Positions 1-11,846 of a DNA stretch of 64,000 nt are shown here, in pieces. Every line of letters begins with the position of its first letter. Positions within the stretch are counted from its first letter, which is position 1. A model generated the notes under the pieces. That model saw only the letters and a program-made list of their open reading frames with translations. It made no database searches and was not told the DNA's origin. Both the position numbers and the translations under genes were made by a program. This DNA is from Daucus carota subsp. sativus (lineage: Eukaryota; Streptophyta; Magnoliopsida; Apiales; Apiaceae), in NCBI RefSeq assembly GCF_001625215.2, contig NC_030383.2:39800380-39864379 (forward strand), written 5' to 3'.

Positions 1-1226
1 TTGGATAGATATTATCGATCTTTTATTATATATAGGATCAGTTACATTTGGTGTTTTGTATCTTCATGTTCGATTTTTAGTTTTTTCGCTAGTGTTCATG
101 ATAATTGTTTGCGATTCTTGGATGGTGACGGTGGAGTCGGTGCACTGGTGACTTAATTAGTGCGGGTTGCAATATTAGATTAGCCTGACTGACTAATTTT
201 ATTCCGTGATTCTAGTTTTAGATTTGTAATTTTGAATATTATTTGGTTTTAATAGTAGTAATTGCAAATCTTAAAATCAGTTATTTTTGAATGGATAGTT
301 GACTCCTTTTTAAATTTGTTTATCAAATTTGTTTATATTTGGAATTTGACTTTCCACTACATGCATTAACTTGTAGTTTTGTTTTTAATTTGAGTAAATT
401 ATGCTTTAATTTGAATAATTAATTGACCGTTTATATACAAATGAATTATCTTAAATTGATAAATTTAAATTTGAAATTGGTTTTGGATTTATATGTCTTA
501 AATATGTTTTAATGCTCCTTAAATGTGTTGTCTGTATATTATGGAGATTAGTCAACTTTTCTTAAGTTATAATCAATTACTATCCAAATTTGAAAATTGT
601 TTACTTTTATTATTTTTCAAAGATTCAAAATTTAAAAACCATTTATGGGTGTCATTAATGATGACTTTATTGTGCCTTTAATGGCTTTATCGTGCTTTTT
701 ATGGCTTTTTGTTCCAATTATGGATGCCACTTTTAATGGCTTATTGACCATTTTGATGATCATTTTATTTAATTATATTTCATCCTTTACTCCTCACTTA
801 AATTTTAATTTTTATTGTTCCAAAAAAATTAATTTTTATGTGTCTAACCAAAGGATTTTCCTTTGGTTAGAAATTAATTAATATTTCTATATTATTTTAT
901 TTTCTATCTATTTTTAATATATATATTTTTTTGTTTTGCTTTTTATTAGATTTTCTATTTTACTTTAATTAAACTTATATGTGTGTGATTTTTTTGTATG
1001 TTGATTTATGTTTTGTTTGATTTGTTTTTTCAGGATACTCTGGAAGCTACGGGACTTATGGGTTTTCTTTACTTATTCATTTAAGCTTTATTGTCTAAGC
1101 GTCCGGAGTTATGCTTGCATGACTTTCGGTTAGATGATAAACTTTCTTGAAAGAAAGAAATCCCTGATGCGGTTTATTGTATTTCGATACAATTCATCTA
1201 CGTGTATGTAGACTTTACAAAAAAAA
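1..1226 (+). mobile_element. Retroposon copy, 5' end outside the window
   Basis: This stretch matches, in inverted orientation, the element at 18996-20791. Shared blocks include the segment around 75-330, the region rich in 'attgtgcctttaatggc'-like words near 640-740, and the 3' part near 1110-1165 containing the self-complementary word CTTTCTTGAAAGAAAG. It ends in a short A-run at 1219-1226, which fits a poly-A-ended retroposon read on the plus strand. No reverse transcriptase or other known protein was seen. The 5' end is outside the window, so length and target duplication cannot be judged. Confidence 0.5.
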
Positions 1227-1374
1227 GATCACAGACTCAGGATGAATGCATAAAAAACCTGAAATTTACTGTATTTAGAGGTAACAGACTCTCAAAATTC
1301 ACTTTACAAAGTTAAAAATTAATAATATATTATTTATAAAAATAATTTTTATTAAATATATTGAAACTGGATCG

Positions 1375-1560
1375 GATTCGGATATCCGGTTTCTTATATA
1401 TAAGTGATCCGGATCCGTATCCGAATTTATAGAAAAAAACCGGATCGGATATCCGGTCCGGTTTATTCGAATCGGATATCCGATTTTCCGGATTTTTTTA
1501 ATCGGATACCGGATAGGAAAATCGGATAATCCGGATTTCAGATTTTTATGCTCACCTCTA
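1375..1560. repeat. CCGGAT-rich repeat, probable hAT fragment
   Basis: This short stretch is saturated with GGATATCCGG / ATCGGAT words. It ends at 1549-1560 in TGCTCACCTCTA, the complement of TAGAGGTGAGCA, which closely resembles the terminus of the hAT element at 8331. No matching left terminus or target duplication was found. Confidence 0.35.
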
Positions 1561-1701
1561 GCGCGCGGCTTCTCAACTAGTTAACTTATAAACATTAATA
1601 ATACGGTATTATTGGAGCTGGGTAGTTTGCATGCATGTGTAGTTTTGAATTTTTGTTCCTATATATTGCTTTTGTCAGTGATCGGATTCGACGGAGCATA
1701 G

Positions 1702-2350
1702 TACAGTAAAAACTCTATAAATTAATAATGTCGAGATCGGGAAAATTTTTTAATGTAGAGAGTTATTAATTTATCGATAAATTAATAATTATTAATTTAA
1801 AGAGTTTTTAATTGATTATATTGTAAATACCAAACGAAAAAAATATATTGTATATAAATTAACATACCAAACAAAAAAGCAAATTAGTCTCTGCCTCTTA
1901 GAATTACATTGCAGCGAACTTTGGGACTACCGTGTTCATATTTATTGGAAATCAATAACGATTTTTAAAGTACTGTACAGCAAATGTAAAGAAGAGGAAT
2001 AAATGTTTTCAATATATTCTTAAACAGGTTTGGCATATATAAATTACATGAATATGTTAGAGTATTCAAACCATATCTCACAGGATGGCCCGAAATCTAA
2101 AAAGAAAACAGACAACTATTGAATCATATTTTAATAGAGTGTAATATATTTTTTTTCAGTTTCTATGAATTATTAATTTATGATTTTCTTGGGAACGAAA
2201 ATTATAAAGGGATTTCCCAAAAAATTATTATCTTATTATTTTATCGAGTTTTTCAATTTTTTACATTGACCCAAGTCGGGACCGGACAAATTTATTATTT
2301 TAGAGAGTTTATTAATTTACCGAGTATTAATTTAAAGAGTTTCTACTGTA
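1702..2350. mobile_element. Non-autonomous DNA transposon (about 650 bp)
   Basis: Terminal inverted repeats start TACAGTAAAAACTC on the left and, read from the right end on the opposite strand, TACAGTAGAAACTC. The similarity continues inwards through 'ataaattaata' and a 'gtcgaga/gtcccga' block. The interior has no credible ORF. The superfamily is uncertain and no clear target duplication was seen. Confidence 0.5.
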
Positions 2351-2623
2351 TTGCTATGGGAAAATCTTCAATTGCATGTTAACATCACATACTTAGAGTT
2401 AGAGGGGGCCCCGTCAAAATACAATTAAAAAAACCATACAAATTAGGGCTATTTTCAAGTTTGGAGTTGTCTAAAGTTTTTTTTAAAAAGAAAATTAATA
2501 CTCTACTCCACACAAAAAATTACTTTATATAAATATAAGTTGAAACTAGAAATTTATTATATGTAAATATGTTTTATCATCCAAATAATTTTGATTAATA
2601 AACCAAACTCATAAAATTATATA

Positions 2624-2832
2624 CTCCTTTAGTATGTTGTTTACGTTCACGCATTTTGAGACTGCTGTGAAGTAGAGTTTCATAACGTTTTTTTTTTCGT
2701 TTTTTTAATAAAAAATTTAACGTCAAACTTTTATTCCGAAAAAAATTTAAAAAATATTATAAAACTATACTTAATAGAATCATTAAAATGCATGCCAAAG
2801 AATAACGTAAAAAATATGCGGGGAGCAAGGAG
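2624..2832. mobile_element. Stowaway-like MITE
   Basis: About 210 bp with inverted ends of the CTCC(T/C)... type, continuing inwards into 'tttacgttcacgcattttgag' on the left and a matching complement near 2790-2815. It is flanked by TA. It belongs to the same broad family as the elements at 14869 and 15900. Confidence 0.45.
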
Positions 2833-3087
2833 TACGTGTATATATATAAGGTCAGGTTCCATATAAAACCGGTTAAACTTAAAACCTTAGAACTTCCACG
2901 GAGCTTCTTCTTCCCCTTGTATACACTCACTCAGCAGCTTAGGATCAATTGCTGATTCTACTCTTTGCTAGCGGGATCCAGTACACCATTACCTCCTTAC
3001 TTGGATCTGTTCTTTCCCCCATTTGAGATTTCTGAGGGTAGTGAGGGTTGTTTCCTCTTATCAATCTCCGCTTTAGATTTCACCCCT

Positions 3088-3160
3088 TTATCATTTATCT
3101 TATAAAAAAAAATACCTATTTCCTTTATCATTTATCTTATAAAAAAAAATACCTATTTCA
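3088..3160. repeat. Tandem duplication of about 37 bp
   Basis: Two nearly identical copies of a 'tttatcatttatcttataaaaaaaaataccta' unit lie head to tail. Confidence 0.7.
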
Positions 3161-3215
3161 TAATAGAAATATCCATATCTAATGAAAAAATGGTGTGGTT
3201 GTACTATTTATAAAA

Positions 3216-3407
3216 CGGTTTGTCTAGTGTATGCCCACGGGCACATGCTAAGCGCGGAAACTTTTGTATTTGGGAGATTTTGATTGGTGTGGTTGGTGTA
3301 TTTGCAGGGGGTCCACCATTATCAAGAGAGAGGAACCAATCAAAATCTCTTAAGCACAAAATTTTCCGCGCTTAACATGTGCCCATGGGCACACCATAGA
3401 AAAACCG
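3216..3407. mobile_element. Mutator-type MITE, 192 bp, 9-bp target duplication
   Basis: The left arm (CGGTTTGTCTAGTGTATGCC onward) and the reverse complement of the right arm (CGGTTTTTCTATGGTGTGCC onward) match over roughly 60 bp, including GGGCACATG and AAGCGCGGAAA. The perfect 9-bp repeat TTTATAAAA flanks both sides (3207-3215 and 3408-3416). A 9-bp duplication with long inverted repeats is typical of Mutator-like elements. There is no coding capacity. Confidence 0.65.
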
Positions 3408-4009
3408 TTTATAAAATACCAATATCAAAGTAGTACCTTTAATAGTTGAGAAAAAAATTATGATCCAGTTAACGTTAAATTAACATTTCAATGACGGATG
3501 GTATTTTTGATAACAAACCATAGTATATAATAACAACAGTTGTAAATCAAAAATGAATAATGATATCATTCATAAATATCACGAGCATGGAAGCCTGTGC
3601 CCGAGTTTCAAGTCAGAACTTCCCCGCATTGATCATCAGTCTAAAAGAAAATCCTAAACGTTGTGGATCTGTTACAGTCTCGGCTAATGCTGCCACAAAA
3701 TGAATCACCATATAATCTCAAGTTCTCAACTATCTTCTTTGGTGGTAAAGGTACTAATAATCCGGACATTACCTACTCCTCCTGAAGAAAAAGGCGTGCA
3801 CAGTCCCTTTAAAACTCATCCAATAAGTCAACCTCCACAATTACCAGCTGCTCACCTGCAAGTATTCACCAATTAATTGTTTAACCACCAAATTTAAAAG
3901 ATTTTTACTGACAAAACACACATAATGTACACATAAATACCATCAAAATTATGCACAAAGCATTTCATGCTTTCTTCCATTCTGTTCCTTCGTCCATAGC
4001 AATTACAGC

Positions 4010-4185
4010 CACACTTTTGCTTTCAGCACAGGCAGCTTTGCCTTGCCGTATCTTTCAAAATGAATATTCCAAAGAGTTGTTTGAGCGGCCTCTTTTGTTT
4101 CCTTGAGCACGGTCACTTTCATCCATTGAAAATTGGAATGCTCTTTAACTTCTTGGTCACCACGAGCTAGTATCTCTCTCTAGTC
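4010..4185 (-). pseudogene. Short coding-like relic of unknown family
   Basis: On the minus strand an open stretch reads like real protein, with ordered segments QWMKVTVLKETKEAAQTTLW and NIHFERYGKAKLPV. It then changes frame near 4035 into SKSVAVIAMDEGTEWKKA followed by a stop near 3980. Composition and phrasing are protein-like, but I do not recognise the family, and the frame change means it is broken or spliced in a way I cannot see. It lies 3' of the acetyltransferase gene on the same strand. Confidence 0.3.
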
Positions 4186-5144
4186 TCTACATAAGCCACC
4201 AATCAGCCACTCATGGCTCTAACAGAATACCCTAATAAAGAACTTCAGGCAAGACTTTTGCTGCTCATTCATATTTCCAAACCATAGGATTGACAAATTA
4301 ATTTTACCAGCAAGTATAGGACAATTGTGGTAGGACAGGCTTTTCAATATTACCAACAAATGCGCTCAAAGACAAACGATCAAGGCTCGGTTTAAGGGAG
4401 AGAACAAGTACCAACTGAAAAGAACTAAATCTGTCCATTTTTTCAATTTTCTTTCATAAATGAATTTCACAAAATCCTTTTTTTTTTCACGGGTGTTCCT
4501 GTTTAGTTGTGGGCATAAAGTATCCAAAATTGATTTATTCAATTTAACATTCCAGGAAATATGAAAACAAGCGTACTTCATATGGAATCAACCTCTCGCA
4601 TTCTATATTCTATATACAGAAATCTATGCAGAATCAGTCAGATAAAGATATCTTTACTAATACAAACATAATGCACAATGGTATAGTCATGCTTATGGAA
4701 CGAGTCAAGAAAAAATGCTTCACTATTGTACCATAGGGCCAAATATATGAAATTATTTTACCGATCTGATATATTTATCTACCTTGCTGTGATTATTAAA
4801 GAAAGTGGAGCACAGAAAGAAGGGGGGGCAACACTAAATACCATTTTCTTAGTTCACTCACTAGGGATTGCAAAGAGGGTGGCGGAGACAATGGAACTGA
4901 AGAATAAAAATCTACTGTTGAGCTTTGCTGTCTAGATAGAAATTTAAGTGTCCAACTCTGGGAAAAGGAGGAACAACTACATACACTTGCAACATAAGAG
5001 CATGGTCAAGGCTACTATGAAGTTGATCAAATAAATAAAAGAAACAAACTTCCAAGAACAAGATACAATTGACTATCGGGATTTGATCTTGTGTTACAGC
5101 AGTGAAAAGATCATTATAAGTTAAAACAATCTGACACAATAACC
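4186..5144. other. 3' flank of the acetyltransferase gene, no further gene seen
   Basis: AT-rich DNA following the acetyltransferase stop codon. It presumably holds the 3' UTR. Small open frames here show no recognisable domains. Confidence 0.5.
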
Positions 5145-7984
5145 TCAGTTGTGACTTGTGAGGATTCTCTTGTTTTGCGTTGTTGGTAGTAGGCCACTGC
5201 TTTCTTTACACTTCATCCACACAGGTACCTTCTTATCTTTCTTCCTCCATAACTTTGATGCAGCTGCTTTAAATCCACACCTTATGTAAGCAATGAAAAT
5301 CGTCGCAAGTTCTCTAGAAAACAGTAGGTTCAAGGAACTTAGTTAGTTGATGAGAGTAAAAATTTTGTTATTAAAAAGTCAGCCAAAAAACATTGTGTTA
5401 TTATCAACATGCTGCAACATATATACAATTTTACATATTTCAATACATGTGATCCTCAATCTTTATCCCATCACCCTTCATTGACAAGCTTAATTACAAT
5501 GCTATTTGATCTTGTTTTGATGACCCCCTAGTACTAGTAGATATCCTACGATTTTTCCCCCCTTACTTTTAACTCTAATGATGACCAAGATATATTAAAA
5601 TTTACTTTTGGCTAAGCAGATTATAATAACTATATTTGTCCAAAGACATCCAATCTAACTTTAACAAACAAAAAAATAAATAAATAAATAAATAAATAAA
5701 GTGATCATCAAACACCTAAAATTTAAAATTTTACGACCCAAAGCAACTATTTTCTTATATTTTGTAGTTCCACCTTTGTTTTTCTCCAATCTAAAAAACA
5801 ACTTAAACCTCCAGGCTTAATGAACTGTACGAATTAATTCTATTAGTTTAAAATTTAGCAAACAATCTTTGTAATTGACATAATTGAACGATATGAACCT
5901 CTGCCATGATATTGCTTTTTTGGGCAACGGGAAGGGGAGCTGACCCCCAGAGAAGGTAATCTTTTGTGTTTCCAGTGTCTTACGTGATACACACCTGATG
6001 TTAGTTTATAAAAGAGGAAAATTAGCATCTTTTCTCATCATATACGCACGGCTTATATATGTATATATGAACCTAGTACTTAAAGTAGGAATATATGTCA
6101 AATTGAGGGACATATGCCCACAAATGACAGACACTACCCCTCACTCAGGTTCAAGGCACATGATAGGCATTTCACTATCTTTGACCTTGGAAAGTTTCAA
6201 CTATAAAGTTTAATGGCCAGATTGCTAACAAATAAAGATTGATGGTACACGTATGTAACACTAAAGGTTCAAATTATATATAAGCCTTTTCGTAACGGAA
6301 GAACATCAGTCTTAAACTCTTAATGAACTTGAATATACTTCCAGGTACTAGCATAAATTTAGAAAAAGACACTTACAATGGCGAGCAAGGAGATCGACCA
6401 CCATTTACATAATATATGAACAGGTATGAATCATAATGCTGCCCGTTGATGAAATAGAAAGCGTGCAATCTCCGTACACACTGAAAGGACATTTTCTCGT
6501 AAAGATGGATGGCAGAATTATTGTAGGAAATCACATGTAGGTAAACTGCTTGGCACATTGTAATGTTTGAAGCATACTTGATAACCTCTTTGATTAATGA
6601 AGTGGCTGAAAAACAGCAAAAGACATCTTATTGCAAAGGATGACAGAAGTCGCAAAAAAATATGAACTTTATAAATAGGATAATCACATCTTCTGGCATC
6701 CAAACTCGTGTCAGTTTCCAAATTTGGTTATTATTTTTGTTTACCAAAAACGCAAACCCTCAAAACTTGACTTTTATAACATTAAAGATCCCACATTAAT
6801 TTAAGCTGCCAGATATGCCAGCGGAATATCCAGTGGATGACACCCTTGCACTTTTCCCACTGCCCCCCCCCCCCCCCCAAAAAAAAAAAATATTTCTCTC
6901 CATCCCTTTTCCTGCCAAGAGATGTGATTGTGCTATATTACAAAGACAAAGAACTGACCAATGCCAAAATTTCTATAAGATTCCACCACTCCAAGTGTCA
7001 AAATATAAACTAGAGTCTGGTTTGCTTCTGACGTTTCGAATCTGAGTATATCTTCCACCTGTGAATAAATTATGTTTGCAGATGATAAGTTCCTAAAGTT
7101 GAATATATGAAACAAATGATCTATCAATGCACACACCTGCCAACTCTAACTAATTTTTCTAAAATGATGGATGCATCATAAGAGGTTTCTTTAGACCTTA
7201 TTCTTACATAAATCATCCAATACTAATCTTTAGTATTACTATCAAAACATCATCTGCGTATAAACAATAAGTTTCTTACATAAATCTCCCATACTAATCA
7301 TGATTTTCAATTTTCTCGACAAGAAGCGATAAGTTGAATGCAAAGTTTGCTACTAGTGCAGACACAGAACTCACATCACTTCCTTTTGCCATAACAAGTC
7401 TGGCAGTGACAAATCCAATAAGCTGATCACTTAGACCATCCGAGCGATTCCGATCAACAGCGCCCCAGGAGACAATATCACGACCATGAACAACATTCAA
7501 GTAGAATTCCGACTCATATCTAGAAAAAGAAACAATTGGTAGTGGCCAAACAAATTACTCCCTCTGTTTTGAAATACGCATATCTCTAAGCTCTTTGACT
7601 TCATAGTTTAAATCATCATTTTTAGATTATTTTTTTTGTTTTGAATAAAAATACATGATTAATATTATAATTCAAAAAAGTAAAATTTTAAAAATAATAA
7701 TTTTAACTAGCCGGCCAAAGGACTCAGAAATTCGTGAAAAAAAGTGATAACCTATATTTCAAAACTGACGTGAGCAGAGAAATTAAAAGTAATAACCTGA
7801 TAGGAAAAAGATCGGCATGGAGTTTCTCGAGAAGCTGCAAATCAGAGGGCCTAATAGGCCTATAAAAGATACTAGCACAAGGCGGTTTATACAGGTTCAC
7901 CATCGATGCGATTGAAATTCAGAGATGAAGTGAATTTGTACTAATTAGTAACCTGAATTTGGGGGAAATGTAAGGATTGCTCAT
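5145..7984 (-). CDS. MCC1: NAA60/MCC1-type GNAT N-acetyltransferase
   Basis: Six coding exons on the minus strand: 7984-7953, 7871-7797, 7519-7375, 7058-6959, 6605-6377 and 5313-5145. Splice phases agree and give 249 aa. It belongs to the plant GNAT family of Arabidopsis MCC1 and the NAA60-like proteins, which acetylate protein N-termini or histones using acetyl-CoA. Visible hallmarks are the start MSNPYISPKF, YRPIRPSD near residue 15, VSWGAVDR, the acetyl-CoA core beta strand YILTLGVVESYRNFGIATSL (LGV..xxRxxGIA loop) and VYLHVISYNNSAIHLYEKMS in the C-terminal GNAT fold. The length matches the family (about 250 aa). A start further upstream in the same frame (8101) exists, but the MSNP start matches the family's short N-terminus. 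Intron 2 carries a MITE and intron 5 is about 1.06 kb. The gene is intact. The MCC1 versus second-paralogue assignment is uncertain. Confidence 0.9.
5660..5701. repeat. (AAAT)n microsatellite in intron 5
   Basis: A run of TAAA/AAAT tetranucleotides within the last intron of the acetyltransferase gene. Confidence 0.75.
6862..6890. repeat. C-run next to A-run
   Basis: About 15 C followed by about 12 A inside intron 4 of the acetyltransferase gene. It is length-unstable low-complexity sequence with no coding meaning. Confidence 0.8.
7557..7785. mobile_element. MITE inside intron 2 of the acetyltransferase gene
   Basis: The left end is CTCCCTCTGTTTTGAAATA and the right end carries the complement of 'cagttttgaaatata', giving an imperfect hairpin of about 230 bp. 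It is flanked by TA on the left. The right boundary is approximate. It sits wholly in the intron and does not disturb the exons. Confidence 0.4.
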
Positions 7985-8330
7985 GAATCCTTCAAGATCA
8001 ACATCAAAGAGATTGAAATGTGAATGATTAGATACGGAAACTATATGAGCTGAATTAAGATGACAAGTGATTAACATACCGATTGATGTTTGATCTAACA
8101 ACTTGAAAGATGTCGAGTAGATGAATCTGTTGTGTATATGCAGAATTCGATGCAGCTCTTGTTTTTTGGTTCTTCAATCTTCCCTCGCCAAAACAAAGCA
8201 ACCGGGCTTCTTTTTCTTCTCGGGAGTACTATAAAGAATTTTTAAGAAAATTAAAAAATAACCAACAAACCTTCTGGTTTTCATCGTTGACGCGTAGGAT
8301 ATGACTAAACTGCCCCGGCGTGCTCATGCT

Positions 8331-8904
8331 TAGGGGTGAGCAAAATCGAACCGGAACCGAAAAACCGAACTGAACCGTGTAAATTTGGTTCGGTTCGGTC
8401 CTAATTTTCTAAAAATTCGGTCCATTCGGTCCGGACCGAATAAACCGAAATAAAATTCGATCCGGTCCGTAAAAAAATATTTCGGTCCGGTCCGGTCCGG
8501 TCCGTAAAAAAATATTTCGGTCCGGACCGAATAGACCGAATAGTCCAAAATATATATATTTTTTAATTGATATTTATATTATATATAACTTATATGTTAT
8601 AATTATAATATGTAATTTGTAAATTTAATTATATCTATCTTTAATGAATTGGAGGTGATTAATTAATATGAAAATTTTAAAATAAATCACGAATTTTAAT
8701 TTTATTTATAATATAAGTTTTTAGTTTTAAAATAATTTCAGTTCTTTTGGTCCGGACCGGACCGAACCGAATTATTTCGGTTTGGTCCGGTTCGGTCCAA
8801 TATAACTTCGGTCCGGTTCGGCCCGAAAAAAAAATGAAACTTCGGTTCTCGATCTATTCGGTTCGGTCCGGTTTTGGACCGAACCGACCGAATGCTCAGC
8901 CCTA
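8331..8904. mobile_element. hAT-type non-autonomous element, 8-bp target duplication
   Basis: The termini are TAGGGGTGAGCA and, on the opposite strand, TAGGGCTGAGCA. The flanks are CTCATGCT (8323-8330) and CTCGTGCT (8905-8912), a 7/8-identical 8-bp duplication as expected for hAT elements. Both arms are packed with GGTCCGGACCGAA palindromes around an AT-rich centre. A spurious reading frame of repeated 'DRTGP' type arises from these repeats and is not a gene. The element lies upstream of both the divergent acetyltransferase and HSFA1 genes. Confidence 0.65.
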
Positions 8905-8912
8905 CTCGTGCT

Positions 8913-9858
8913 CTAGGCTGCGGTGATAATTTCCTGTAAATCGGGGTGTTTTACCCGATCTAAATTTTGGATAAAAAAATTCGACTTCAATAAAAAATTT
9001 CACATGAGCCTCATATGTTCAGTATTCAATCAATTGAGAGTCCAGATGCTTAGACGGAATTGGATATTTAATTTTATATTTGTTCCCTTTAATCAAATTT
9101 TTATATTAGAGATATGAATTTCGACACGGATGTCTATATGAAATTGGATTACAATGTTGTTTTAATTTTATATTCACTCTTTTCATCTTAATTTTTATAT
9201 TAGAGATATAAATTTATATGAATGAGTAAAAAATGTGGGTATGATTTATACACGGTTCAAGACGATACACGTCTCAAGACGATGATCAATATAGCTCACA
9301 TCATAAGGTTGACTAAAATTATAGGTATCAACTATATATTATTGAAGTTGAATTTTTTTACATAATATAATTTTTATTAATTAATTTTGAGTTAGGACAG
9401 GGTTGGAGATCTTGACTTATGGAAAATCGGAATCAGCTTATTTCTATAGGTTGCATGAAAAATTTATAAATCAATTTCTGATTTATATATCATAATTTGA
9501 AAAGTTGAAAATTCTAATTTTATTGGTGACTTATGTTTGGTTTTAAATTTTGATTTTAGAAATATTATAAAATCACTTAAAATAATAAATTATTATTATA
9601 ATAATTTATATATTTGATAAATTATAACTATTAAAAAAAAATTGTTTTCACTAACATTTGAATACACCCGAAGGAGATAAAGAAAAAGCAGGTCGAAAAG
9701 AGGAGGCGACTGGCGGTGTGTCCCAGCGCAGCACACAAATACACAATATACATGTAGGAGAGAAACGTGTGTTTATAATATAGCTGATATTATTATTATT
9801 ATATTAAATTAAATAATCTTAGTAAGGGGAAATAAATCGGTGGTGTTAGAATCGTGGG
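8913..9858. other. Intergenic / HSFA1 upstream region
   Basis: AT-rich sequence without a credible gene. The last 200 bp before the HSFA1 start codon are more mixed in composition and probably hold its promoter and 5' UTR. No core element can be assigned with confidence. Confidence 0.4.
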
Positions 9859-10102
9859 ATGGAACAGGAGAGCAAAAGCAGTAATTCAGTAGCGATCGGC
9901 GGGGGGAATTCACCGGCGCCGTTTCTGAGCAAGACTTATGAAGTTGTAGATCATCCTTCCACCGACCCTCTCGTTTCTTGGAGCTCCGACGGCAACAGCT
10001 TCATCGTCTGGGATGTTCCTCAATTCTCCTCTCTTCTTTTGCCCAAATACTTCAAGCACAACAATTTCTCCAGCTTTATCAGGCAATTGAATACTTATGT
10101 TC

Positions 10103-10160
<58 letters not shown>

Positions 10161-10192
10161 CTCTCTCTCTCCCCCTCTCCCCCTCTCCCTCT

Positions 10193-10245
<53 letters not shown>

Positions 10246-11846
10246 CTATAAAGATATCATTATGTTAAACATTCTTGCTGTACCTTTTCATATTTACCCT
10301 TACCTTATTTGGTTTTGAGAACTAGGGTTGATTTTTATCCATGTGATATTACAAAATGAGTTTCCTCGACAATGAGCTTGTGAATCAATTAATTAACTTC
10401 CCAATTCGTTTTATTTAGTAAATAGGTTCTTCAATCTTGATCATCATTCCTACCTATCTTGTCTGCCAATGCCTATATGTTTCTAATTTCGTACCTGCAG
10501 CTGTTTATTATAAGTCCTATTGTTCTACCCATTGCATTTATGTTTTAAATTGCATTTTTTCTTAAGGGTTTGCAGGAGTCCTTGGTGTTCTTTGATGTTT
10601 TCTATAGGAATTTACTGTAGTTCCCTATTTTGTTTTGTTTTTCATGCTGTTGCATTTCCCCTGTCTTTCCTTTTTAATCTCACAGGGGTTTAGAAAGATT
10701 GACTCAGAGCGTTGGGAGTTTGCAAACGAGGGGTTTCTCAGAGGCCAAAAGCACCTTTTGAAGGGTATAACCAGGCGAAAACCTGGTCATCCACAAACTC
10801 AACAGCAAGTTCCTCAGGTTCAGACCCAGTCCGCGGCTTCTTCACTTGAAGTTCGATTTGGGATAGATGAAGAGGTCGAAAGCCTTAAAACCGACAAGAA
10901 TGTCCTCATGCAGGAGCTTGTCAGGTTGCGGCAGCAACAGCAAGGGACAGATAACCAGCTGCAGACTGTTGTGCATCGAGTCCACTTAATGGAGCAACGT
11001 CAACAACAAATGATGTCATTTCTTGCAAATGCCATGCAGAGGCCAGGCGTCTTAGCCCAGCTTGTAGAAGAGCAGAGTGAGAACAACCGGCGAATTTCTG
11101 GAGCGACCAAAAAAAGGAGACAACCAAAAGAAGAAATTTTTGTTGGCAAGCATGGCAATCTGTCACCCACTAAGCAGATTGTTAGGTACCAACCATTAAT
11201 AAATGAAGCAGCACAAGAAATGCTCCGTAAAATTCTTCAGATGGATACATCTTCTAGAATGGAACCTACTCTAAAAAATACAAATGCTTTCTTGATTGAA
11301 AACGGACCTTCTTCTACCAATTTGTTAGACAATGGTTGCTCCTCCAGTCGGAACTCCGGAGTCACCCTTTCAGAAGTTCTACCAGCTTCTTCACAGCCCT
11401 ATGCAGAGTTGGGTCATCCTCATCATCCCTCAGCTGTCCATACTGAAACCCAATCTTTTCCAAAGACAAGTATGCTTGATCCTCCGAAAGAAATGGGTGT
11501 GAATGATTTCTCTTATGAAGGTCTGAATATGGATTTAGGGTTGCTAGGAGGTGAGATTCCTCTTCAGACTGATGAATTATCTTCCAATTCTGATGTACAT
11601 GCCTTGCTGGATGATGTTCCCAAACTTCCAGGCATAAATGATATTTTCTGGGAACAATTTCTTTCGACAAGCCCACACACCGGTGATTCTAGTGATGATG
11701 ACAATCGACATAGCACCCTGGAAATCAAAGATGGCAAGGAACAAGAGACGCAATTTGTTCAAGAGAATGGATGGGACAGAACTGCGCATATGAATCATTT
11801 AACTGAACAGATGGGGCTTCTTGCGTCAGGCGCGGACAAAGTGTGA
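9859..11846 (+). CDS. HSFA1: Class A1 heat stress transcription factor
   Basis: Two coding exons, 9859-10098 and 10686-11846, give 466 aa. HSFA1 proteins are master activators of the plant heat response; they trimerise and bind heat shock elements in the nucleus. Seen in order: the winged-helix DNA-binding domain at about 20-110 ([50 protein letters not shown]), interrupted by the intron at the position universal in plant HSFs; an HR-A/B coiled coil at about 140-195 of the extended class A type; a basic KKRR signal at about 221; an AHA activation motif DIFWEQFL at about 398; and a C-terminal leucine-rich export-like motif [10 protein letters not shown]. Length and motif order fit A1b/A1e-type factors. 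The 587-bp intron begins GTTCGT and runs directly into a long CT microsatellite, which is unusual. Confidence 0.93.
10103..10242. repeat. (CT)n microsatellite at the HSFA1 donor site
   Basis: About 140 bp of nearly pure CT/CCCTCT repeats start about 4 bp after the intron 1 donor (10099). All three frames read through it as SLSL, PSLS or similar, producing false open reading frames. Confidence 0.9.

Noticed and set aside
8330-8548. Minus-strand frame encoding repeated DRTGP/FGPDR motifs
   Set aside because: It is a by-product of GGTCCGGACCGAA repeats in the hAT element.
10097-10318. Open frames rich in SLSLSL over the CT repeat
   Set aside because: They arise from the microsatellite in the HSFA1 intron and have no independent coding signal.
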